Source of the DNA: Notospermus geniculatus | Lineage: Eukaryota > Nemertea > Pilidiophora > Heteronemertea > Lineidae | Length of the DNA stretch: 64,000 nt | NCBI GenBank assembly: GCA_002633025.1 | Contig: NMRB01000160.1 | Coordinates: 259,558 to 323,557 of the forward strand | Direction of reading: 5' to 3' | Shown here: positions 38,901 to 50,900 of the stretch, one piece after another | How the letters are laid out: every line of letters starts with the position of its first letter | How positions within the stretch are numbered: position 1 is the stretch's first letter | Notes under the pieces: model-generated | Told to the model about the DNA's origin: nothing | Database searches by the model: none | The model's input: the letters and a program-made list of their open reading frames with translations, nothing else | Position numbers and translations under genes: made by a program

Positions 38901-41900
38901 AATTTGTTCAGGAGAAATAGCACTTTTTCTGTTTTCACATTTAGCCCCCTATTGGCCAAACCTTGAATCGAATGACGCTGAATATCGAAAGGAAACGACG
39001 TCTACTTACAAGCAACATCTCCCAAAAATTTCAAAAGAAAATCTCAAGTCATTGTTAAGTTATCAGTCGGAAACGAGAATAGCGACCGCCCGGACGCCCG
39101 CCACTTTCGGTAATTTAATAACCAGGACTTTCTTCGAAAACCTGGTTAAAAAGTGTGGCCTCAGGGGAAACATTGGCAGATATCACACCTGTGTTACATC
39201 TGCCAAAGTTTCCCTTTATTGTTTGGGAAATGCTGGCAGACAGCACGTTTCTCAGCATGTTGCACCGTCATAATAGGCCCATTGCTGTCTGGCAGTAGTA
39301 GGGCAACATTCATAGTTGGGCACATTCAAAACCATTTCACCGGGTATACAGCTTGTGCAGATGACGTCACCACGGAAAAATCCGCCATCTTGACGGTCAA
39401 TTTGACATCAAACGATGTCGGCGACCCACGTGGTGCATTTTGTCGTCAGTGCAAGTGGAGTGTGTGCGTCTTCAACCATGACCCGGTCTACATGTGGCAC
39501 ACTTTGTCGTTGACGTCAGCATGGTGGACTGCAGGTCAAAAGTGACGTCATAATGAGCCACTGCACAAGCTCTATTCAGGGAAGGTACCTGACAATGGGG
39601 AACTTTCCTGTCGTTACCTGCCGTCAGAGGCCACCTGTTACCGGTCCTAGAACGTCGCAAAATTTGACGTCAAATGCGTGAGCCACGGCGCCCACGTCAT
39701 TATGGACGACGTTGTGGCATGCATTTCTGCCCTGTGACGTCAAATTTCATGACGTTCCTGGACCGGTAACTCGTAGCGGCCTCTGACGGCACGAAAGTTC
39801 CCCATGACAATTGTGTACATTGTATATATGTATATAGTTGACCAATTATGTTACTAAGTAGGCGATTCCTTCAGAACAAGTAACAGAAATAAAGAAAAAT
39901 TCAATAAAAATACATACGGTGTTTGACTGAAGCATCTGGTGTGCTGCCAGTACTCTTCTCCTCTCCTTGCGTGAATATATTCAAACCAGAAATATTTGCC
40001 GAGAACATTCTGGCCGTACCACCGCATGTGGAGATAGTCATGCGGACATGTACAGGGCACCTTATCCTTTTTAATTGATTCGAGCTTGTTTAGAGCACGT
40101 CTGCACCTAGTCTTTAGATAATCCTCCTCAACAGCACCCACGTCAATTACATCCTTTCCATTCTCGCCTGAAAGAACAACAAAGCTACGTTTAGCTGACA
40201 CATGGTAAGCGGAATGCGGATCGTGGAAACGGAACGCGGTATACAGAACGCAGTAAATATTCCACGTGCTTCATTTATCTGCAGGCGGTATCACTTCTGT
40301 TTTTGCAAAAATGGCACCGGTTTGGTCCGTTCCTGACCAATCACGGTGCTCTGTAGTGCGTGGATTTTTATTCCGGGCGGAAAAAAACGCAACACCGAGT
40401 GATCGTTTTTTCCGTGTTCCGCCTATCCACGTTCCGCAAACCGCTTACCGCGTGCAGATAAATGAATGAATGGAAATGGCTTGGAGTGAACAAATTTCTA
40501 TTCTGCGTTCCGTTTCTGTGATCCGCATTCCGCTTTGTGTGTCAGCTAAATGCAGCTTTACTTGACTGAACCGGCCGAATATGGAACATCATTTGGTCAG
40601 TCAACTTACCCCCACTCCACCGCATTTAATTGAGATAAGCTGTCCAAGTCTCCTCTTTTACATACTGTAATCCTTTTTTTAGCATATTCAGAAAATTGAT
40701 GAAATTTGACCGTGTAGGGTGGGCTTTAGGCCGGGTTCACATAGAGCTACACGCTACATTGACACGGTGGCAAACATTAAGGTTTCATGGTTTTGAATCC
40801 TTTGTGGAGCCATTGTTCCCTGGCATGTCCATGTACCGTGTAGCTGTATGTGAACCCAGTCTCAAGGATCAGCCATCAAGTGCAGGTAGTAGGACTTCAC
40901 CAGCAGAGCCAGAAGTTTACCTACCAGTGTTCCCTTTCACTTGGTCCACTGTGGAGAGTGTGTCATCTGCTGCTGTGTTGGTCGGATCAGTATAGGAGCA
41001 TTCTTTTTTTGAATACGGCTTAGGAACAAAATAGCTCCTGATGGCAACACAACGGGTTTTCGGGAACACTTTATTCAGTTTGAAATTGGCAAACATAGTT
41101 ACGAGGAAAGTCTGTCTTTCATCACTTGCAATTGCAACTTGGACTGAGAAATGCTGAAAAACAGAACATCATGGCGTAAACACTAAACCCGGTCCCTAAC
41201 ACAACATGGAAGCACTTTATAGCTGCGTTCACACTCAGACCAGTTCTAGATTGAATTCCCCAGATCGTTCCACGGAAATCGAAGCACACCGAAACCCGGT
41301 CCTATACAATGGACGCCTTTTGTATGGGAAATTGATCAGGACCGGGATGTCAGTTTCATTTCAATAGTTTTAACCACTAGTGACACCTATTGCGGCAGTG
41401 GGCTAGAGTCCCCATTGATGCTTGATCAATAATGACTGGGTCCACTGTATGCATTGAATTGGGCCGTAATCCCTATTGGTCAACTCACTCCTGGACAGCT
41501 CCTTTTGTAACGTTTTCCTTATGACTATTAGTCCAGTAGAATTACGAAAAACCTAGACAAAATTGCAAGAGAATTTTTTTTTGGCAGATTCTGGTTCAGG
41601 GGGTTACTGTGATAGCACATATCATTTTAGGCCAAAATCGGATGACCCTAAGTACCCTAATTTGCAAAAAAAGGACTCATTGGCGGCCATATGTAATTTA
41701 TGCAAATTAGGGTACCGGTACTTAGGGTCGTCCGATTTTGGCCTAAAATGATATGTGCTATCAGAGTAACCCCCTGAACCAGAATCTCAAAAAAAAATTC
41801 TCTTGCAATTTAGTCTAGGTTAGGCATTTTGTTTTTCTATTTCTACTGGACTATATGGGCCTATGATTGCCACTTGATACTGGAATCACCTCTGCATCTG

Positions 41901-44900
41901 AACCGTGTCACCACAATACTTACTTCTGCCTGTGTAGGTGCGTCCTGGGGTTTCATGTTATTGAAGGTAACTACGATGAGGTTTTCAGTCTCAAAGGATG
42001 AATGCTTGGGGTGCGTGGCATGGATATCGTCATCGACCTTTTTGAAGAGTTTCGTTTGGTCAATCAAGGACTGGGAATATTTGCTGTACCATGGCGATTT
42101 AGTATTCGGTTTCTTCTGGTGCATGTTCAACGAGATACAGGACGTCCTCTCAGGGCAGAGCGCTTGCATCACATACGGCGCAATAAAAGCAGTCATACCA
42201 CATTTCAGTTTTCCGCAGCGTTTGCTGTTTGGCTTTTCTTGGCATTTCTTCTTGAAGTATTCACCTTTATCGAGCAAACATCGGTACTGCCTGTATATTT
42301 CTCTCCAATTGTGATGTAAAGTCAACAAGCCATAGTAATTGACCTGGAAGAGTTGATGTCGTTTTTTATTGATAAGATTTGGTAATACATGAGGAAGTGC
42401 ATTAAGCAAATAAAATGGTCCAGGGACAATGTGCTCATCCAAACTCCTCACAGCGCCACCTAGTCTCCATTCTTCTGACCTTCCGTTCTTCCAATAGTGG
42501 AGCCATCATAAAATGCGAAACGGAACGGATGACAAGTGAGACTAGTGCTCAGTATCAGTGTAAATGTACGTGAGGGAAGAATGAAAAATGTACACACGTT
42601 ACATGTAAATGTATCAAAAACTGGAATTGAATGGTTGCAATTGAGTAAAGTGATTATAGGCATCACTTCTTTGATAGGAGTTCACCAACATCCCAAAACA
42701 GGAATAAAATCGCTCAAATTCAGTCTCTACCGTATGGTAGTACCGTAGTTCAGACAGCACATCACCACAACAGGGGTTTTTACCTCACTACTCTTCGGAG
42801 CGAGACCAAAGCCCTGCTATGGGAGCATGAGGCAGCAGCAATATGAGAAAGTCATTTATCAAGATACTTACGCAAATGTATTCAAATGTATCGCACCCAA
42901 ATGGAATGAACTGGCCTAATCGAAGTCTCATGCACATTGGATATAAGGACCATCGATTCCATTTCCATCCCCATCCAGACCACCTGTATCCGAATCTCCA
43001 GCTGATTAGCTTTGATGACCAAGTCCAGCCCGTGGTGTAAGGGTAGAAGACATTATTTTCTGTAAAATGGATTGGGTTATGAACATGGATTTCAGAGTGG
43101 CGTCTTTAACCAGGGGCCTGATTACAAAGCCCTCGTCGAGTGCAGGCGTGGATCCAAGGGGGCACACTGGGCCCGGGCCCCCTCTATTTTGTGGAAAATC
43201 TTTAAAAGTGACCGGGAAATTTCGAAATGATGTTAAAATCTGACCGAGGTTTTCCACGATGTGCACTGGCTGTGCCCCCTCTTTCCCAGCGCACATACGT
43301 ATGATGTTACCACCACTGCCCGTATCTACTGTCAGCAAGTCGACGAACAATAGACATGGGCAGTGCTAAGATCATACGTATGCGATGAGGGCTTTGTGAA
43401 TCAGGCCCCAGGGTTCAACTGCCACAACCTCAGATGTGTGACGCATTTGAATTTCCCGAGGGTGATTCCTGGATGGTGAAAGAGCTTTCTCAGATCTTGG
43501 AGGAATTATACTGACAATCAGGGTTCGTACTCTACCTTGAAATCCTTGAAAACCTGGAATTTTGAGGTATCCCCTTTCCAGGTCTGGAAAACCTTGAAAA
43601 ATCATGATTTACCCTAGAAGTCCTGGAAAAGTCCATGAATTTTGCCCATGTGACCTTCATAGAATCCAAACTTTTCTGGGGGAGGACCCCCAGACTCCCC
43701 CCATTTTTTTTAATGTGTGCTCAAACTCGTCGAGTCATCGGCCCTTTTTATTCTGGCCCTTCCAAAATATAATGGCAGAGAAAACCCTACTTGCTTGTAG
43801 AATTGTCGGGGTTAGCGATATGTCATTTGGCAAAATAGTCCTGGAATTTCAGGATATTTGGCCCTGGAATTCCTTGAAAAGTCCTGGAATTTTAGGTCTG
43901 GGGTAGTGTACGAACCCTGGACAGATGAACTTGAATACCAGTTCACATCAGTTGATTTGCTTAATCTATTCAGTCCGGGAAATGTCCATTAAAAGAAACA
44001 TTTCTAAATTCAGACTCTGAATACGAAAGCTCAGAGCGTACGAATTAATTCAGATGCCTGAAAACTTAATTATACGACAGGAGAACATCGGAAGCTTTGA
44101 TAACAAGAGGCTATATTACGATGTGGCTGACTTCTGCAGGAAAATAGAAAATTACCACCTACATGTAACACCCCCACAAAAATACAAACGCTGTCATGAA
44201 ATAATTTTAAAAAAATTTGGACTTGGAGCCTGAAATCGGAAGTGGTGCGAGTCCGAAGATCTGAAACGTTTCTTTTAAAGGACATTTCCCGGACTGATAT
44301 CGAGGATGTGGCTAGTGCTGTTGGATGTGTTGATGTAATCAGATGTATTAATAAGTCTGCGAGAAGAAAGTCTTTACATTACATGTATTTTACACAAAGC
44401 TTGAGGAACGGGCGGGGGAAGTTTAGATGACAATTGGATTTATTTGAACTACGACTGAGTTTTTCCTTACCTATGCATTTAATTTTCTGATCTGCAGATG
44501 CGTCTCGACATTGGCAATTATTTTCCTCTTTATTGTCGTAATATCGTCCGTTTGCCAGCCTTACACAGATGCACAGCCACTTATACTTAGCACATTCAGC
44601 GACTGGGAGCTTAATTCCGGATGCAGTGAATTCTCGCTCTGGACTGACCAGACCTACGCCTACGCCAAATTTCAAGTCACCCCAAGATTGTAAAGCTCGG
44701 AATGGTGATGTTTTGGTAGCTTTAGGTGTAGCCATGAGATTTGCTTGGGCAAAGTAGACGTCAAAAGCGTAGTTATCGCTGGATGTGGAAGCCGGTATGT
44801 CATTGCCAGGAGGGTGGTTCTTGATGCGGACTTTGAATCTCAAGGTCTTAGCGGTGTGACTGTCAAAGATGGGATAGGTATATGGATACTGGAAATAATC

Positions 44901-47900
44901 CACGGCAATATCTGCAAACAAAAGCAGTCAGTGATTTGAGAAGAGCAGGAAAAAGCATTCGGACTGCACATCACGTTTCCCATTCAATGTTTTGCTTTCT
45001 ATGTTCCAAAATCAGGTGGTGAATACAGAAATGTGAATCGATTGGGCCGGGATGTTTGGATGGTTGGACCTACGACCTCTGCTTGAGCCAGTGGCACAGG
45101 CGATATCGATCGCAAGCGATCTAATCACCGCCGACTTTCTCGCCAGCCATCGCAGACGAGACGATATTGGTTTGGTATTGTTCACGCTATGGCGAGAAGA
45201 TTCCACGCATTGCTGTCCACCACATAACTTGGCGTCAACAGCCGATGTTGCTTGCTCGCTTGCGATATCGGATGGTGTGCTGCTGGTTTTAACATGAGAA
45301 AACTGGAGATTCCCTCATCGGGGGTTTCACCGCGATTGTGACAAAGACAGCTCACATGTTGTTGTGCTCAAAATGTCACCAAGTCGCCTCACAAAAGCTG
45401 CATCTCGAATGAAATGTGTTTTTACCACAAAAAGCTTTTCTTTAGCCCGATTGCACTAAAGTGGATATGCCACGGTTTGTGGCGAGTGGTGCGGTTTTCA
45501 CTGGGTTTGGGGGTACCGTATCCCTTGATGCCATTACCTGGCGTGTTGATTATCCCAATGCCTGTGAAAACAACACCGCTCGCTGCAAAACGTGGCAGTG
45601 CCACAAACCACAGCTGAAACCAGTCTACTCTCCATTCCAGTTCCGATTGGCGCGAGGTTTATCAACGATATCTCCGCAACGGCTGGGCCGATTTTGATGA
45701 AATATACGTCAATCGACTTGTCTTTCTTGGCGGTACAGCCATCATCACTGTCATTTTCCCAAAAAACGTGACAGAAAAAAGTTCTTTCACAAGTCACCGT
45801 TCGTGTTTGTGGCCGAAATGGCAGCCATTTTGAAATGACGCAATGCATCGTGCACGTGTAAACTGCACTGAACAGCATAGCGAAATGAAATGGGTTTTGA
45901 TAACGGGATCCGTTGTTCAGGCCTTACGCGAAAAATGAAGATAGCAGAAAGATACCGGCAAGAAAGACAAGTTAATTGATGTATGGTATGTTGAATTTGA
46001 CCCTGCCATTGCGGAGATATCGGCTGAAAACCTCGCGACACTGGGATTTGGAATGAACTGTAGTGGAAACAGGGCTTTACTCTTCCTGTCCGATGGTATT
46101 AAAATTTATCCCTACCTGCAGGACATTTAGTGTTCTTGTACGTAGTCATATCTATACAAACGCAGTTGTTCTTTTCTTCCACGTCAACGAATTGCGCCCC
46201 TTTCCCTTCCTTTACACAGACACATAACCACTTGTATTTCGTGCAATCCTTACTTGGGAGCGTTACATCCTTCACACTCAATGTTTGAATTGAAGTGACA
46301 GCACCTGGTGCGAGGGCAACCTTCAAGTTACCCTGAACAAGTGTCGTTGGGAAAGGGGCAGACTTGGCAGCAGAAGGCGTAAGGCGAAGATCAGCTTGTG
46401 ACCAGTGGACGACTAGGGCGTAATTATCACCGGTCGTGGAGGCCGCTATGCTGTATCCAGTTCTAAGCGGCTCATTGTTCCTGATGAGGACTTCAGCACG
46501 AAGACTTTTCCCTTTATTCGCAGTGAATTCGGACTTATATTCAGTTCCAGTAAAAATTGGTAATTTAATTTGGGTACCAGGAGTGAATCTGTCCAGTTTT
46601 ATATCTGAAATATGACAAATATGTACATCACAGCATCCTGAAGAAATCCGGTCCTCTTAGCCTAGCTTCTAATTTGCATGCACGTGATTTCTTCAGGATG
46701 ACAGTACAGTGGAATCTCCATAAGGGCAGCTTTCGTGGAAATACTCGAAAGCATTGTTTTTTCCGCGGCGTTGGTCATGGTGCAGAAAAAAAACAATGCT
46801 TTGGAGCGTTTCCGCACACAGAAACACTCCAATGGAAAGCCGCCCTTAGGCTACGGTTACACTGAAGCGATCGTTCAACGCGCGTGGTTCAATCCTTGTT
46901 ACTTCATGCTGCAATGGCATGCACCCAGAAAAAGTTTTTTTTTTGGCGTGCACCGCAGAGTGTCTTCGAAATCACGTTCGATATAACCATAGTATAACCT
47001 TATGCGAGTTCTCCCACATGATTTCAGTGTGGGCGCTTCACGGAAATACAGTGCTGAAGCCCTTGGTTTATGGGACCACAAAGCATTCTGGTTTTGGTGT
47101 GAACACACCTTTAAGCTTGGAGTAAGATAAGATCTGTTCTGCCAAATAAATTTCTCCGAAACGCATAATGAAGGTGCATTGTGAACGATGTCCGGATGTA
47201 TTGCGAAAAAATATTTTCCACATTTGTCCCATATGAAGTTAACTACATACATGTACATGTAATTTGCCCCTACCTGCAGTTGTACACCTAGTTTGCTTTG
47301 AGGCAGTCATATCGAAACATTTGCAGTTGTTGTTTCTATTTCTGTCGATGAATTTTGCCTCTTTTCCCTCCTTAACGCAGGCACACAACCACTTGTATTT
47401 CAGACAATCCGTAAGCGGGAGCGTTACACTGCTTGCAATCATGGTTTGAACCGGTGTGATAGCACCTGGCGCCAGGGCAACTTTCAGGTCACCCTTATCT
47501 AGTTTCGCGGGGAAAGCCGCAGTCTTGGCAGCAGAAGGTGTAGCTTCAAGGTCGGCTTGAGCCCAGTAGATGACTATGGCGAAGTTTTCGCCAGACCCAG
47601 ATGCTGGTATGCTATTGCCGGAAGTAGTTGGATCGTTGTTCTTGATGGTAAGTGTGGGACTTACAGTCATAGGTTTGTTGGCAAAGAACAGGGTCGTGGA
47701 TCCAACATTAGGACTGACAGAGCCCAATATTATATCTGAAAATGACAAATATGTTCAGTGTAACTTTTCTTAGCAGGTACATCTGCCAGGACACCATTCT
47801 TTGGAGGACGTTCAAAATCAGTGAGTCCCAAATATGTCATTTATATTCATTTTGACCAATATAATAAGGACTTGATGCCTCTGATGAAAGACAAGATCTC

Positions 47901-50900
47901 TCACCCGAAAACCTGATAACAGAGCCATCTGCTGGTCAAATTTTGAACAAAAATTACTCCGAATTACATCCAAATCAGTACTTCAATCGGCCTACGCTTA
48001 CATGGAAATCAGAACACATCAGGATGAGTACCGCCCAGTCGTCATCTAACATAAGGTGCACTGTGAACAAAATCATCTTTGGCACTATGAAAACTACGTT
48101 ACTCTTCTTATCTAAAGAATTTTTCCTTACCTGCAGGACACTTCTTGTAGGCAGTCACATCGAAGCATTTGTAGTTGTTGTCCTTTTTCCTGTCGACATA
48201 TTTTGCCTGAGCACCCTCTTTTACGCGCAAACATACCCAGTTGAATTTCGTACAATCCTTGTCAGGGAATGTTGCATCTACACTCATGGTTTGAGGGGCA
48301 GTCTCAGTGCCTGGTGCCAGGGCAACCTTCAAGTCACCATCAACCAGTTTTGCCGGGACAGCCACAGTCTTAAAGGCAGACGGCGTAATTTCAAGGTTGG
48401 CTTTGGCCAAGCAGACGTCTATGGCGAAATTATCGGTCAGGGACGCCGCTATGGCATTGCCAGTAGCTGGATCACTGTTCTTGATGGTAAGCTTGGCACT
48501 TAGAGTCACAGGTTTGTTGGCAAGGATCAGGGTCGTGGATCCAACATTAATAGGAGTGACAGTGCCCAATTGTATATCTGAAAATGACAAATATGTTCAG
48601 TGTAACTTTTCTTAGCAGGTACATCTGCCAGAACACCATTCTTTGGAGGACGTTCAAAATCAGTGAGTCCCAAATTTGTCATTTATATTCATTTTGACCT
48701 ACATGTATATAATAAGGACTTGTTGTTGTTGATGAAAGACAAGATCTCTCACCCAAATACCTGATAAAAAAGCCATCTGCTGGTCAAATTTTCAACAAAA
48801 ATTACTCCAAATTACATCCAAATCAGTACTTTGAATGGTACGCTTACAATATGTACATCAAAATCGGAACACACCAGGATGAGTACTGCCCAGTCGTCGT
48901 CTAACATAAGGTGCACTGTGAACAAAATCATCTTTGGCGCTATAAAACTACATACTCTTCTTACATGTATCTAAAGAATTTATCCTTACCTGCAGGACAC
49001 TTCTTGTAGGCAGTCACATCGAAGCATTTGCAGTTGTTGTCCTTTTTCCCGTCAACATATCGTGCCCCTGAACCCTCTTTTACGCACACACATACCCAGT
49101 TGAATTTCGCACAATCCTTGTCAGGGAGTGTTGCACTTACACTCATGGTTTGAAGTGGAGTGGCAGTACCTGGCGCCAGGGCAACTTTCAAGTCACCACT
49201 AACTTGTCCTGCTAGAACAGCCACACTCTTGGTAGCAGAAGGCGTAACTTCAAGGTTGGCTTGGGCCCAGCAGACCTCTACGGCGAAGTTATCACCGGCC
49301 GTGGATGCCGCTATGGTGTTTCCAGAGGTAGCTGGGTCATTGTTCGCGATAGAAAGTTTGGCACTTAGAGTCACGGCTTGGTTGGGAAGGAGCGGGGAAT
49401 TGAATCCAGCAACAGGAATGACATCTTTCAATATAATATCTGTAATATAATAAACATATTCCACAGATTACATCTCTGTTGGCAAACACTTCTCCAAGGC
49501 TGACACCTATTCAACAAACCACATCTTCACTGAGTTCAGCTTCTCCCCCTTGACCTTCAAGCAAGCAAACTACATTCCGTGTTCAACGTGCTGTAATGGA
49601 TTTCCCTGGTCCGAAAAATAGCAACCAATCAGGCAAACGGGTATGATGACAAGATGGCGTTCGATGGAAATTCATTCGAAATTTGTGAGCAAGTAGCATG
49701 CAAATTCTCCCTTGGAAGGACTTACAATTACTCAAAAAGAAGCCACGAAGGCAATATTCGATAGACACAATTTGTTAGTCTGTTGTAGGACTGGCATTGG
49801 GAAGTCAATTATGTACCAGCAGGCTAGTGTTGTTCGCTACGAAGTTGAATGGCGTAGTCAAATGAATAAATTATCGCAAAAGAAACAAGGCTTCTGATTG
49901 GGCGCACGTGAAATCCCAAAGCGTTGAACATGGAATCTAGCTGCTTGCTGCAGAGTGTAGGAAGAGGTTAGCCGATTATGCAGAATGGCAAACCATAGTT
50001 CAGTCGAAATCCAGGCAATTTTCATTTCCTGTGAGTTGTGTATCAACCATGACACAAGAAAGCATCTGTTACACATTTAGTTTATCTATAAATAAAGCAC
50101 CAAATGATGAGCCTTACCTATTTTACATTTAGTTTTCCCCGCAGCAGAAGCATCTACACATCGGCAGTTGTTCTTCCCATTCTTATCGATGTTGGATTGA
50201 GCCCCTCGACCCTGCTTCACACAAGCACATAACCATCTGTACTTTGAACAACCTGCAGTAGGAAGCTTTATTCCACCAGAAGTTAGTATCTGCATTGCTG
50301 TGACTGCCCATGGTGCGAGTGAAACTGACAAGTCTCCAGAGTACAGTGTGGCAAAGAACGGCTGGGTCTTGACAGCAGTTGGCGTTGTTTCGAGATTATC
50401 TTGGGCGAAGTAGACATCCACAGCAAAGTTATCCCCAGTTGTAGATTTGACAATCTGGTTGCCTGGGCCTGCATCATTCTTGATGTTAACTTTGAACTTT
50501 TTCAAGGTGTTGGGTGTGTCGCTGATGAAGATAGGATAGGTTCCCGCATTAGGATCAAAGGAGTTGAGCATGATATCTGAAAATGACACGCACAAAATTC
50601 AGCTGTTTTGGAAGAACTTGAGAAAGAATTTAAATGCATGATGTAAGGAAACTTCACTATTTATATTGGGTTATCACATGCGGCTTGTTGTACTTGACTC
50701 GGTGGCGCGAAGAAGGCCAATTAAATTTCCTGTATATTTAGCCTCCATAGTCGTGCCATGGACGTGTACATGCATGGTGTGGGATAAAGTAGGAATATTT
50801 TGCCTCGGCTGGTATAGTCGCCGCTCGCTCAAACCACTGTTTATGGTTTTATTTCCATTGTCACCAGGGGCAGATTGCATAAAAGCCTACATGTACTAAG

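Larger units (their letters stand above)
33060..45717. repeat. Tandem duplication of NIDO-AMOP-VWD cassette, copy 2
   Basis: Direct repeat of 21170-32925, extended by copy-specific insertions: a minisatellite at 34785, and elements at 37010, 37969, 39597, 43519 and 43971. All eleven exons are open and their phases connect to 46116 upstream. Its last exon (phase 0) fits the unique exon at 20863 but not copy 1's first exon. Confidence 0.9.

Noticed and set aside
41829-42314. 161-codon plus-strand frame
   Set aside because: Shadow of the minus-strand NIDO exon, which has splice sites and domain motifs.
47943-48503. 186-codon plus-strand frame
   Set aside because: It is the shadow of the minus-strand module exon at 48131-48577.
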